A DNA stretch of 64,000 nucleotides from Hymenobacter edaphi (GCF_003258365.1 NZ_QHKM01000004.1:310001-374000); one strand, 5' to 3'; positions 49,456 to 57,830 are shown, counted from the stretch's first letter. Numbers and translations: made by a program. The notes: a model not told the origin generated them from the letters alone.

Positions 49456-50406
49456 TTATTCCTTCACGAAGCGGCGGGTTTCGGTGCCGCCCTTGCCGGT
49501 GATTTTGTAGTAGTAAGTGCCGCGGTTGAGGTCGGCCAGGTTCACGTCGAGCGAGTGGCTGCCCTTTTCCTGCTTGCCGTCGAACACGGTGCGCAGGGTT
49601 TTGCCGCGCTCGTCCAGCAGCTCCACCTTCACGTTGCCGTCCTTTTTCACCTCGTAGTCGAGGCGCTGGGTGGTAGTGGCGGGGTTGGGGTACATGGCGG
49701 CCTGGGCGCCGCGCGTGGCGGTTTCGGCCGCGGCCGGCGCGTTCGGGTCCATCAGCAGAAAACGGGTGGGCCCGAAGAACTTCAGCTTCATGCCGCCGTG
49801 GTGGCCGCGCCGGCCGCCGTGCTCCTTGCCGGCTTCTTTGCGCTGCACCAGGTGCTGCTGCTGCTCGGGCGTGAGGTTTTTCTGCACCAGCGCCGTGATG
49901 TCGGCTTCCCACTTCTCGCGCTGGGGCTGCACGTCGGCTTTGATTTGCTTGAGCTGCGCTTCGTACTTGGTCGCCAGCTGGCCCACGCTCTGCATGATGG
50001 TGCGCTGCTCGGCGTGCAGCTGCTGCAGCTGCTGGCGCTGGGCCTCGGTGGGGGCCGGGCGCTGGCCGGGCGTGGCGCCGTCGGCCGGGCGCAGCGCCTG
50101 ATGCAGCGCCTTGCCTTGCTCGCGCAGGGCCTTCAGCTGGGCGCGGTAGGTGCTGAGCTGGGCTCGGTCGGCCGCCGAGAGCTGGGCCTCCAGCTTCTGG
50201 CGCTGCTCGCGCACCACCGGCAGCACATTCTGCTCGACGTAGGCCCGCACTTCGCCGTTGCCCTGATGACGACCGGGGCCTTGATGGGCGAAACCGGCGC
50301 GCTTCAGCTGCTCACTGGTGCCTGCCTGCGCCAGGCTAACGGTGGTGGAAGCGGGGAGAATGGCCGCCGCGAAGGCCAGAGCCTTCAACCAGGAAGAAGT
50401 TTTCAT
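49456..50406 (-). CDS. Secreted helical protein with T9SS sorting domain
   Basis: 316 residues. Signal peptide (LAFAAAILPASTTVSLAQ), then a long helical region rich in Gln, Glu, Arg and Lys (REQRQKLEAQLSAADRAQLSTYRAQLKALREQ), with a second EKWEADITALVQKNLTPEQQQHLVQR block resembling Spy/CpxP-like LTxxQ repeats. A His/Gly patch (KEHGGRRGHHGG) follows. The final 75 residues are a type A sorting domain (MYPNPATTTQRLDYEVKKDGNVKVELLDERGK... ETRRFVKE). Possibly a surface stress or metal-binding protein. Confidence 0.85.
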   Translation of the reverse strand: MKTSSWLKALAFAAAILPASTTVSLAQAGTSEQLKRAGFAHQGPGRHQGNGEVRAYVEQNVLPVVREQRQKLEAQLSAADRAQLSTYRAQLKALREQGKALHQALRPADGATPGQRPAPTEAQRQQLQQLHAEQRTIMQSVGQLATKYEAQLKQIKADVQPQREKWEADITALVQKNLTPEQQQHLVQRKEAGKEHGGRRGHHGGMKLKFFGPTRFLLMDPNAPAAAETATRGAQAAMYPNPATTTQRLDYEVKKDGNVKVELLDERGKTLRTVFDGKQEKGSHSLDVNLADLNRGTYYYKITGKGGTETRRFVKE

Positions 50407-50788
50407 GCTTATGCGAGGGAAAAAATGATTGCCGTTTTCTGCTCACATAGAGGCCGGGGCCGGGAGGGAGTTTAACGGCAGCGCGGAAAATTTATTCGCC
50501 ACTCAGAAATGGTTCACCGGGTTGGTACTGCCCCGGCACCGGGCCCAGCACCGCACGGCCAGTATGCTGATCCGCAGCCGGAATCGGCCCCGACCACAAC
50601 GGGGTAACGACTGCGCGGCGCAGAGGCTGCGGCCACCGGAAAGTAACGGGGCGGCCCGGCCCGAAACGGGCCCGGCGCCCAACAGGGCGCCGGGCGACGG
50701 TGGCGTTGGGGACAAGGCAGGCTGCACGCAGGGCAGCGGTAGGAGGGGCGGGAGCGAGGCAGAAAAGGTAAGGTTGGGCGGTGCGGGC
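50407..50788. other. Intergenic region with GC hairpin
   Basis: 382 bases without a gene. A perfect 10-bp hairpin (50671-50680 and 50685-50694) about 95 bases past the stop codon at 50789 may end transcription of the lipoprotein gene; GGCCCG words around 50652-50672 give a second, weaker stem. The part next to 50406 is AT-richer and probably holds the promoter of the T9SS gene. Confidence 0.5.
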
Positions 50789-51475
50789 TTAGCGGGCCGC
50801 GGTGCGGGCCTGCGCGTCGGCGGCGGGCACGGGCAGGCTGCCGGTCGACTGGCCCGACCCGCGCCGCAGCGGGCCGGCCGTGAGCAGGGCTCCGCGCAGG
50901 CGGCCCGAGTCGTTGTCGAGCTGCAGCTTGATCTGGGCCAGCGCCTCGCGCAGGGCGGCCAGGTCGGCCACGCGGTGGGCCTGGGTCTGGGAGTAGCCGT
51001 GGTACACCGCCACCCGCACGCGCGACTGGCCGCGGCCGGTGTAGGTGGCCAGGGTGTCGCCCTGGGCACTGACAATCTGCACGGCGGCCTTCAGGTCGGT
51101 TTCGTACCACTCCAGCGGCACGCCCAGCAGCGAGGGCAGCATGAAGGTGAGCATCTGCAGGCCCTGCAGCACCCGGCCGGTGCGCTTGGTGCTGCAATCC
51201 ACCACCTGCAGCTGCGCCGTGCCGAAGCGCAGCGTGTCCTCCGGGTCGCTCAGGTTCATGCGCACTTCCCGCTCAAACAACCGCTGCGGGTCGTCGGGCA
51301 GGGCGCCGGCAGAGGTGTCCAGCGGCCCGTTCTCGACGGCAATTTCCAGCGAAGGCAGCCGCTCCGTCAGGGCGGCCGGCGAGGGTTGAAACATCACCCG
51401 GTCGGCAGATTTGCAGCCGGGCAGCAACAGCGTTAGCGTGGCAAGGGCAAGCGCAAAGCGGAATGGAAGCGTCAT
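50789..51475 (-). CDS. Putative lipoprotein of unknown function
   Basis: 228 residues; lipobox LLPGC at residue 21 after a hydrophobic signal. It holds a mixed alpha-beta body (PSLEIAVENGPLDTS, AQLQVVDCSTKRTGRVLQGLQMLTFMLPSLLGVPLEWYETDLKAAVQIV) with a short hydrophobic stretch near residue 108, and an Ala-rich tail. No family recognised. The start is at the ATG that opens the signal peptide. The AT-rich stretch 51540-51600 upstream is likely its promoter region. Confidence 0.75.
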   Translation of the reverse strand: MTLPFRFALALATLTLLLPGCKSADRVMFQPSPAALTERLPSLEIAVENGPLDTSAGALPDDPQRLFEREVRMNLSDPEDTLRFGTAQLQVVDCSTKRTGRVLQGLQMLTFMLPSLLGVPLEWYETDLKAAVQIVSAQGDTLATYTGRGQSRVRVAVYHGYSQTQAHRVADLAALREALAQIKLQLDNDSGRLRGALLTAGPLRRGSGQSTGSLPVPAADAQARTAAR

Positions 51476-51656
51476 GGCGGGGCAAGGCTAGGCGGCGGCA
51501 AAAAAACCAAGGTGGGTAATCCGGAGCGGAGGATCAGGTAGAAGCAAATGTAATTTAGTTTATAATAAATTGTATGTTTTAAATAGAAAAAATTTCACGA
51601 TTTTGGTATTCGTGCATCGGCGGATGGTGGAGGGCGACACGAAGCCACCAAAACGA

Positions 51657-51693
51657 CCAACGCCCGGACCGACTCAGTCGGTCCGGGCGTTGG
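51657..51693 (-). terminator. Terminator after dicarboxylate symporter
   Basis: Perfect 17-bp stem (51657-51673 and 51677-51693) with a 3-nt loop, 26 bases past the symporter stop codon on the minus strand. Confidence 0.8.
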
Positions 51694-51718
51694 CACCTGA
51701 AACGGGTTTGCCGGGGCG

Positions 51719-53152
51719 CTAGTGCAGCTGACCAGCGGGCTGGGTTTCCTCGAACAGCTCGTCGACCGGATGGCCGTGGTAGTTGTCGACAAACTCGCCT
51801 TCCCAGCGGGCAATGACGGCCGAGGCCAGGCAGTTGCCGATAACGTTGACGGCCGTGCGGGCCATGTCCATCAGCGCGTCGATGCCCAGGATGATGAACA
51901 CCGGCCAGGGCGGCAGGTTGAACGAGGCCACCGTGGCCAGCAGAATTACCAGGGAGGCGCGGGGCACGCCGGCCACGCCCTTGGAAGTGAGCATCAGGGT
52001 GAATACCATCACCAGCTGTTCGCCGAAGCTCAGGGGCACGCCCGCGGCCTGGGCCACGAAAATGGCCGCCAGCGAAAGGTAGAGCGTGGTGCCGTCGAGG
52101 TTGAAGGAGTAGCCCGTGGGCATTACGAAGGCCACCACCCGGCGCGGCACCCCGATGCTTTCCATCGCCTCCATGGCCCGGGGCAGCGCCGCCTCCGAGG
52201 ACGTGGTGGCAAAGGCAATGCTCACCGGCTCGGCAATGGCCTGCACGAAGCGCTTGAGCGGAATGCGGGCAATGAGCGCCACCGGCAGCAGAATCAGCAC
52301 GAGGAAGGCAATGAGCGCGCCGTAGAGCGTGAGCAGCAGCTGCAGCGCGTTCAGCAGCGGGGCGAAGCCCATCTTGCCCACGGTGTAGGCAATGGCGCCG
52401 CCCACGCCCAGCGGGGCGAAGAACATGACCACGTTGGTGAACTTGAACATCACCTCCGACAGGCTTTCCGACCACTCCAGCATGGGCCGGCGGTGCTTTT
52501 CAGGCACCATGGCCAGGCCGATGGCGAAGATGATGGCGAAAACCACCACCTGCAGCACCTGTCCCTCGGCCACCGATTTGGCAATGTTTTCGGGGAAGAT
52601 GTGGGTGATGATGTCGGCCGCCGACTGCTTGGGCGCGGTGGCAATGGCGTCGTTGGTGGTGTTGCCGGCGCGGGCAGCGGCCAGCACCGCCGGGTCGAGG
52701 CGGCCGGCCTGCGTGAGGTTGATGGCGGCCAGCCCGATGAAGAGGGCAAACGTGGTGACGATTTCAAAGTACACCAAGGCCTTGACGCCCATGCGGCCCA
52801 CCTTTTTCAGGTCGGCGTGGCCGGCAATGCCCACCACCAGCGTGGCGAATACCAGCGGGGCAATGATGGTCTTGACCAGGCGCAGGAACACGTCGGACAG
52901 CACTTTCAGGTTCTGCGCGCCCTGCGGGAAATCGGCCCCGGCTTCGGCCCCGACGAGCATGCTCACCACAATCCAGAAGGTGAGGGAGCGGCGCTGCACG
53001 GCCCAGACGACCATGGCGAGCAAGGCCAGCCAGCGCGCGGCCAGCGGCACCGCGGGCGGCAGGGCCAGCACGCCGTAGTGGGAGAGGGCAGTCAGCAGCG
53101 CGGCCACGAGCAACAGGGCCAGGGCCGGCACGGCAAAACGGGTAAGCTTCAT
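51719..53152 (-). CDS. Dicarboxylate/amino acid:cation symporter (DAACS)
   Basis: 477 residues, about eight helices and two re-entrant loops. Family marks: FLRLVKTIIAPLVFATLVVGIAGHADLKKVGRMG, the serine-rich loop AFATTSSEAALPRAMEAME, PTGYSFNLDGTTLYLSLAAIFVAQ, and LTSKGVAGVPRASLVILLATV. This is the GltP/DctA type that imports glutamate, aspartate or C4-dicarboxylates with protons or sodium. The ATG at 53152 is used; the longer frame has no membrane character. Confidence 0.93.
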   Translation of the reverse strand: MKLTRFAVPALALLLVAALLTALSHYGVLALPPAVPLAARWLALLAMVVWAVQRRSLTFWIVVSMLVGAEAGADFPQGAQNLKVLSDVFLRLVKTIIAPLVFATLVVGIAGHADLKKVGRMGVKALVYFEIVTTFALFIGLAAINLTQAGRLDPAVLAAARAGNTTNDAIATAPKQSAADIITHIFPENIAKSVAEGQVLQVVVFAIIFAIGLAMVPEKHRRPMLEWSESLSEVMFKFTNVVMFFAPLGVGGAIAYTVGKMGFAPLLNALQLLLTLYGALIAFLVLILLPVALIARIPLKRFVQAIAEPVSIAFATTSSEAALPRAMEAMESIGVPRRVVAFVMPTGYSFNLDGTTLYLSLAAIFVAQAAGVPLSFGEQLVMVFTLMLTSKGVAGVPRASLVILLATVASFNLPPWPVFIILGIDALMDMARTAVNVIGNCLASAVIARWEGEFVDNYHGHPVDELFEETQPAGQLH

Positions 53153-53170
53153 AAAGCAGGTAAAAAGGAC

Positions 53171-53202
53171 GGACGCTGCCCGGTGGGAAGGGGGCAGCGT
53201 CC
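53171..53202 (-). terminator. Hairpin with T run: terminator of 53253 gene or leader attenuator
   Basis: Perfect 11-bp stem (53171-53181 and 53192-53202), followed on the minus strand by GTCCTTTTTA. It lies 51 bases past the stop codon of the gene at 53253 and 19 bases before the symporter ATG, on the far side of a promoter-like TATCTTTG. Confidence 0.65.
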
Positions 53203-53204
53203 GG

Positions 53205-53233
53205 CAAAGATAGCCGATTGGGGCAGAGCCCAA
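53205..53233 (-). promoter_or_regulatory. Promoter candidate for dicarboxylate symporter
   Basis: On the minus strand TTG (53233-53231), 18 bases, TATCTTTG (53212-53205). The transcript would begin at or inside the hairpin 53171-53202. Confidence 0.5.
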
Positions 53234-53252
53234 CGGCGGCGAAAAACGCGGG

Positions 53253-54491
53253 CTAGGGCAGCGTGAGCAAGTAGCCGATGGTGAAGTTGGCGTCCCAGTC
53301 GAACACGAACTGCTGGCAGCCGGTGGCTTTGGCCAGCGCCTGGTAGATGTTGACGCCGGCCTGGGCCTTGGCGCCCTCCAGCGCGGCATAGGCGGCCGGG
53401 GCTTGCAGCACGGTGTAGCGCTCCGTGCCCTGGCGGTGGGGCTTGGCCAGCTCGTAGGGCACCCCGCCGATGATAAAGCAGGTGGCGCGCTCCTCGGCCG
53501 GCACCTGGGCCGCCTTGCTCTGCACGTCGGCGGCCACGGCGGCCGGGTCGGCGTTTTTCTGGTAGTACTTCGAGCCGTAGGTGTCGGCCGTCTGCACCAT
53601 GCCGGTTTCCAGCCAGGCGAGCTTGGTGTTGCCCGAGCCCATGTCGACCAGGAAAGCCTTGTCGGCGTAGGCGGCGGGCAGGGCGGCGCGCAGGCCCAGG
53701 GCGGCTTCGCGCTCCGGCGTCACGGTCAGCACCACGTAGTTCATGGCCCGCAGCGCCTTGATGATTTTCTGGGTGCCCGCGGCCGCCACGGCGCCGGAGC
53801 TGACCACGAAGTGAATGTCGCGGCCGCCCACGCCGTAGTCCAGCATCTTGCCGATGTAGGTTTTGAGGCCCTTGCGGATGTCGTCCTCGGTGGCCAGGTT
53901 TTCCATCACCAGGCTGTTGCCGAACTCCGACTTCTCCAGCTTCCAGTTTTTGTCGGCGTCGATGCGCACGATAAAGGAGTTGAAGCCGCTGGCACCCAGC
54001 TCCACCACGCCGCGCAGCTTGCCATTGACCGGCGCCGCGGGCCGGAAGGTAAAGCTGGCCGGCGTCGCATTGACGGGGGCGGGCTTAACGGCCGGAGCGG
54101 CCGGCATCGGCGCCGTCGAGGCCACGGCCGTAGCCGGGGCCGCCGGAGCGGGTGCGGGCGCCGGTGCGGGCGTCACCGGGGCCGCCGTGGCCGTGGGCGT
54201 TTCCTTGGCTTGGTGCACTTCGCCGTACAGCGTCACGGTGTCGCCTTCGCGCAGCACCACTTTCTGGCCGCCGGGCAGCATAGCCGTGCGCGACTGGTAA
54301 TCGAGGCGGGTGCCGTTGATGAGCACCACGCTCTTGGTCAGCGGCGTGGTTTTGGTGTTGGTCTGTACCACCAAGGCGTTGTCTTTCACCGCAAACCAGG
54401 AGGTGAACCCCGCTGCCCCGGTCGATTGGGCCAGCAGCCGACCGGGCAAGAGCAGCACCCAGAGTAGGCAGAGAAGTAAGAAGTTTTTCAT
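53253..54491 (-). CDS. Exported DUF6799-like plus actin-fold (Ppx/ASKHA-like) protein
   Basis: 412 residues. Signal peptide (LLLCLLWVLLLPGRLLAQ), then a DUF6799-like domain of about 60 residues (ALVVQTNTKTTPLTKSVVLINGTRLD... LREGDTVTLYGEVH). A Pro/Ala linker of some 50 residues follows. The C-terminal 270 residues look like an ASKHA fold: phosphate-1-like GVVELGASGFNSFIVRID, a helical part, and phosphate-2-like AFLVDMGSGNTKLAWLE. An exported member of this ATP-binding fold is unusual because ATP is scarce outside the cytoplasm. Its function is unknown. Confidence 0.72.
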   Translation of the reverse strand: MKNFLLLCLLWVLLLPGRLLAQSTGAAGFTSWFAVKDNALVVQTNTKTTPLTKSVVLINGTRLDYQSRTAMLPGGQKVVLREGDTVTLYGEVHQAKETPTATAAPVTPAPAPAPAPAAPATAVASTAPMPAAPAVKPAPVNATPASFTFRPAAPVNGKLRGVVELGASGFNSFIVRIDADKNWKLEKSEFGNSLVMENLATEDDIRKGLKTYIGKMLDYGVGGRDIHFVVSSGAVAAAGTQKIIKALRAMNYVVLTVTPEREAALGLRAALPAAYADKAFLVDMGSGNTKLAWLETGMVQTADTYGSKYYQKNADPAAVAADVQSKAAQVPAEERATCFIIGGVPYELAKPHRQGTERYTVLQAPAAYAALEGAKAQAGVNIYQALAKATGCQQFVFDWDANFTIGYLLTLP

Positions 54492-54650
54492 GTGCAATAG
54501 GAGGATTTGGAACAGTGATGCAAGGTAATTGTAAATATTATTCTATAAAATAGAATTTATACCAACCGACTGATTTTCTGGCCCAAAGTCCGTCGCCACT
54601 GTCCGGAGCGAATTTCTGCCCATCTTCGGCCGCCTTACGTTCCCCCGTTC

Positions 54651-55679
54651 ATGCTGCACTGGTCAATCCGCCCGCTGGAGTTGCCGCTCCGCTTCACCTG
54701 GAAAATTTCCCGCAACGCCTCCGACGCCAAAACCAACCTGCTCGTGCGCGTGGGCGACGCGGGGGGCACGTCCGGCTGGGGCGAAGCCGCTCCCAACGTG
54801 CGCTACGGCGAGTCGCCGGCCGGGCTGCTGACGGAGTTCGAGGCGCTGCAGCAGGCCGGGCTGGCCCAGGTGCAGGACCTGACGGACCTCACCGCCCTGC
54901 TCGAAGCCCGGCAGCCGGCCCACGCGCTGCGCTTCGCCCTCGAGTCGGCCTACGTACACTACCTGGCGCAGCGGCGGGGGCAGTCGGTGCCGCAGCTGCT
55001 GGGCGTGCCCGCGCCGCTGCCGGCCGTGGGCACCGCTTTCACCCTGCCCATTATGGCGCCCGGGGAGGTGGCCGGGTTTATCGAGCGGCACGGCCTGGCC
55101 CGCTTTCCGCTGCTGAAGGTGAAAGTGAATCAGGAGCTGGGCGTGGACCTGCTGGCCGAAGTAGCCCGGCTGCTGCCCGGCCGCCCGGTGCTCGTCGACG
55201 GCAACGAGGCCTGGACCGACGCCGACGCGCTGCTGGGTTTCATGGAGCAGGTGCAGCAGCTGCCCGGCCTCAGCGTACAGCTGCTGGAGCAGCCCCTGCC
55301 GGCCGCCTGCGCCGCCGACTACCGCTACCTGCGCCCGCGCAGCCCCTGGCCGCTCATTGCCGACGAATCGGTGACCGACGCGGCCGACTTCCACGACATT
55401 GCCCGGCAGTTTCACGTGCTGAACATGAAGCTGATGAAGGCCGGCGGCTACCTCAACGGCATTCGTCTGCTCAACGAAGCCCGGGCCCACGGCCTGCGCA
55501 CCATGGTCGGCTGCATGGTCGAAACCTCGCTGGGCATCTGGTCGGCCCTGCAGGTCAGCGGCCTCTGCGAAATCTGCGACCTGGACGGCCTGCTCATCGT
55601 GCGCGACGAGCCGTTCGGCGTGGTGCACGAGGAAGGCGGCCGGCTGATGCCGCAGCCGCAGGTGCCGGTGCTGGATTGA
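54651..55679 (+). CDS. Dipeptide epimerase (enolase superfamily)
   Basis: 342 residues. The barrel shows the general-base lysine pair in LLKVKVNQE near residue 159, metal ligands in VDGNEAW, EQPLP and ADESV, and the second lysine in LNMKLMKAGG near 260, then GCMVETSLGIWSAL. This is the muconate lactonizing subgroup with the Ala-Glu epimerase pattern, which interconverts L-Ala-D/L-Glu from recycled peptidoglycan. The exact dipeptide may differ. Confidence 0.9.
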   Translation: MLHWSIRPLELPLRFTWKISRNASDAKTNLLVRVGDAGGTSGWGEAAPNVRYGESPAGLLTEFEALQQAGLAQVQDLTDLTALLEARQPAHALRFALESAYVHYLAQRRGQSVPQLLGVPAPLPAVGTAFTLPIMAPGEVAGFIERHGLARFPLLKVKVNQELGVDLLAEVARLLPGRPVLVDGNEAWTDADALLGFMEQVQQLPGLSVQLLEQPLPAACAADYRYLRPRSPWPLIADESVTDAADFHDIARQFHVLNMKLMKAGGYLNGIRLLNEARAHGLRTMVGCMVETSLGIWSALQVSGLCEICDLDGLLIVRDEPFGVVHEEGGRLMPQPQVPVLD

Positions 55680-55709
55680 TGCTAACCGCTGGGGAATCTT
55701 GTAACTGGT

Positions 55710-55896
55710 AGAACGTCATTCCGAGCGCAGCCGAGGACTCTCGCGTGCTTCGCTGAACGACTAAACCCGAACCTCATTCCGAGCCAGGCGAAGCAGCTCG
55801 CGTGCTGATGCCGGATAGCATGCTTCCCGTTCAACGAGAAGTTTACTCACAGCCGGTTAAACACGCGAGCTTCCTCGGCGCTCGGAATGACGTTCT
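55710..55896. repeat. Large composite palindrome (GTTCAACGA family)
   Basis: Ends 55710-55728 and 55878-55896 are a perfect 19-bp inverted repeat (AGAACGTCATTCCGAGCGC). A second, partial start of the same kind (CTCATTCCGAGCCAGGCGAAG) occurs at 55772-55792, so one copy seems set inside another. The tip holds CCGTTCAACGAGAAG, and CTCGCGTGCTGA matches the element at 2672-2793. It fills the spacer between converging genes. Confidence 0.75.
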
Positions 55897-55912
55897 GCGG
55901 GACTTTGGCCTT

Positions 55913-56497
55913 TTACTTCACCGCCCGCAGCTGCTCGTCCAGGGCTTTGATCTGGCCGTCGAGCTGGCTGGTGTCGGGGGCTTTGGGGTTTCCCTGGCTG
56001 AGCAGGCTGATTTTCTGATTCAGCAGCTGAATCTTCTGGGCCATCAGCTCCACGCGGCGGTTCAGGCCGCCGAGGCGGGCATCCACGTCGGCGGCGGCGG
56101 TGGGGGCGGGGCTGCGGTCCACCACCTCGCCGAACTTGGCGTCGGGCGAGGCCGTTTCGCCGCGCGAGGCGGCCGCGCTCTGCGGCGTGGCAAACATCAC
56201 GCCGCCGTCGGCCGCCACGTAGTCGCCTTCCTTCAGGGTAATCATCTTGCCGGTGGGCAGCTCCACGATGCCGCTCTTCACGTTCACCTTGGTGCCGTTG
56301 GGCAGGCGCACGTTCTGGCTCAGGCCGCTGGTCTGGCCGTTGCGGCGGCGCACCACGGCCCCGTTCTGCATCACAAACTGGTCGCCGTTCTGCAGGTCTA
56401 CGCGGTCAGCGGGCGGGGTTTTCGGCGACTGGGCGTGGGCGGTGGGGGCCGCCAGCAGGGCGGTGAGCAAAACCAAGGCGGGGGCAAACGGTTTCAT
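55913..56497 (-). CDS. Exported DUF6799-like protein with coiled coil
   Basis: 194 residues. Signal peptide (ALVLLTALLAAPTAHAQ). Residues about 30-100 carry two DUF6799-like units (NGDQFVMQNGAVVRRRNGQ; LPNGTKVNVKSGIVELPTGKMITLKEGDYV). A Pro/Ala linker leads to a C-terminal coiled coil (VDARLGGLNRRVELMAQKIQLLNQKISLLSQ). The same N-terminal domain type occurs in the protein at 53253, so the two may act at the same place. ATG 56497 begins the signal peptide. Confidence 0.78.
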   Translation of the reverse strand: MKPFAPALVLLTALLAAPTAHAQSPKTPPADRVDLQNGDQFVMQNGAVVRRRNGQTSGLSQNVRLPNGTKVNVKSGIVELPTGKMITLKEGDYVAADGGVMFATPQSAAASRGETASPDAKFGEVVDRSPAPTAAADVDARLGGLNRRVELMAQKIQLLNQKISLLSQGNPKAPDTSQLDGQIKALDEQLRAVK

Positions 56498-56612
56498 GGC
56501 GGGGCGGTTGGGAAATTGTGGTGTGGTTGTTGGTAAAGCGCGCCTCTGCATACGCAGGAAGCCGGGCGCGGGTAGGCCACCGGGCTTTTTCAAAAAAAGT
56601 TGGGAACCAATG

Positions 56613-56643
56613 TTGCGACATATAATGTATGTACATATATTTG
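56613..56643 (+). promoter_or_regulatory. Promoter and possible operator of marR-yceI operon
   Basis: TTG (56613-56615), 20 bases, TATATTTG (56636-56643). The spacer holds the perfect palindrome TATGTACATA (56628-56637) inside a wider imperfect dyad (ATATAATGTA/TACATATAT), placed over the -7 box, as expected for self-repression by a MarR protein. Confidence 0.65.
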
Positions 56644-56663
56644 CAACGCCATTCGGTTCTGCC

Positions 56664-57113
56664 ATGAAGCTCGAAGACGAAATCCAGCAGCGCGCCTTTA
56701 AAAACGTCTACCAGAAAGCCCACTTGAACGTGGTGTTTACGGCGGGCTGGCTGCAGCAGCGCCTGGCCGCGGCCTTCAAGCCCCACGGCCTGACGCTGCC
56801 CCAGTACAACGTGCTGCGCATCCTGCGCGGGCAGCACCCCAAGCCGGCCACCGTGAACCTGCTCATCGAGCGGATGCTGGACAAAACCAGCAACGCCTCG
56901 CGCATCGTGGACAAGCTGGAGGCTAAGCAGCTGGTCACGCGGCAGATCTGTCCCAGCAACCGCCGCGCCGTGGATATCCGCATCACCGAAGCCGGCCTGG
57001 AGCTGCTGCGCCAGACCGAAAGCCTGGCCGACGGCCAAAGCCAGGGCCTGCACAACCTCACCGACGAAGAAGCCGCTCAGCTGAGCGACCTGCTCGATAA
57101 AATCCGCGACTGA
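56664..57113 (+). CDS. MarR family transcriptional regulator
   Basis: 149 residues. Winged helix pattern: LTLPQYNVLRILRGQHPKPATVNLLIERMLDKTSNASRIVDKLEAKQLVTRQICPSNRRAVDIRITEAGLELL. Works as a dimer on palindromic DNA near its own promoter. The ATG at 56664 lies 20 bases past the -7 element, so the leader is short. It precedes the yceI-type gene by 51 bases in the same direction, a common pairing. Confidence 0.92.
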   Translation: MKLEDEIQQRAFKNVYQKAHLNVVFTAGWLQQRLAAAFKPHGLTLPQYNVLRILRGQHPKPATVNLLIERMLDKTSNASRIVDKLEAKQLVTRQICPSNRRAVDIRITEAGLELLRQTESLADGQSQGLHNLTDEEAAQLSDLLDKIRD

Positions 57114-57164
57114 CGGCTACTTTTCAGTTAACCCAACCCCAGACTCTCTCACCGTTTGAAGACC

Positions 57165-57830
57165 ATGAAAAAAATCATCCTGCCTCTGCTCGTTGCCGGT
57201 GCCCTGTTTGCTGCTCCGGCTCAGGCCCAGCAAAAAGCCACTGCCGCCGTTAGCGCCAAAGCCGCTACGCCCGCCAAAGCGGCCAAAGCTGCCAAAAACA
57301 GCAACTCCTACGCCGTGCAGCCCCAGCTGAGCACCCTCGGCTGGGTGGGCAAGAAAGTAGGCGGCCAGCACAACGGCTCGGTAGCCGTGAAAGACGGCTC
57401 GGTACTGGTGAAAGGCAACCAGATTGTGGGCGGCACCTTCACCTTCGACATGAACTCCATCAAGGTGGACGACCTGAAGGACGCCGAGTGGAACGGCAAG
57501 CTGGTGGGCCACCTGAAGAACGACGACTTCTTCGCTGTGGACAAAAACCCGACGGCCACCTTCGTCATCACCAGCATCAAGCCCGTCACGGATGCCGTCG
57601 GCAACAACGCCCAGGTAACCGGTAACCTCACCATCAAGGGCAAGACCAACCCCGTGACCTTCCCGGCCAAAGTGGGCGTGAAAGACGGCGTGGCCTCGGC
57701 CGTGGGCGTGGCAACCATCGACCGCACCAAGTACGACGTGAAGTACGGCTCGACCCTGTTCGGCGCCGCCGCCGACAAAGCCATCGAAGACAACTTCACG
57801 CTGAACTTCAACGTCATTGCCAAGCAATAG
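57165..57830 (+). CDS. YceI family exported protein
   Basis: 221 residues. Signal peptide (IILPLLVAGALFAAPAQAQ), an Ala/Lys-rich linker, then the YceI lipocalin-like barrel: STLGWVGKKVGGQHNGSVAVKDGSVLVKGNQIVGGTFTFDMNSIKVDD, LKNDDFFAVDKNPTATFVITSI, TGNLTIKGKTNPVTFPAKV and IDRTKYDVKYGS. Relatives bind isoprenoid-type molecules in the periplasm. Likely controlled by the MarR protein just upstream. The ATG is used rather than the TTG nine bases earlier. Confidence 0.93.
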   Translation: MKKIILPLLVAGALFAAPAQAQQKATAAVSAKAATPAKAAKAAKNSNSYAVQPQLSTLGWVGKKVGGQHNGSVAVKDGSVLVKGNQIVGGTFTFDMNSIKVDDLKDAEWNGKLVGHLKNDDFFAVDKNPTATFVITSIKPVTDAVGNNAQVTGNLTIKGKTNPVTFPAKVGVKDGVASAVGVATIDRTKYDVKYGSTLFGAAADKAIEDNFTLNFNVIAKQ

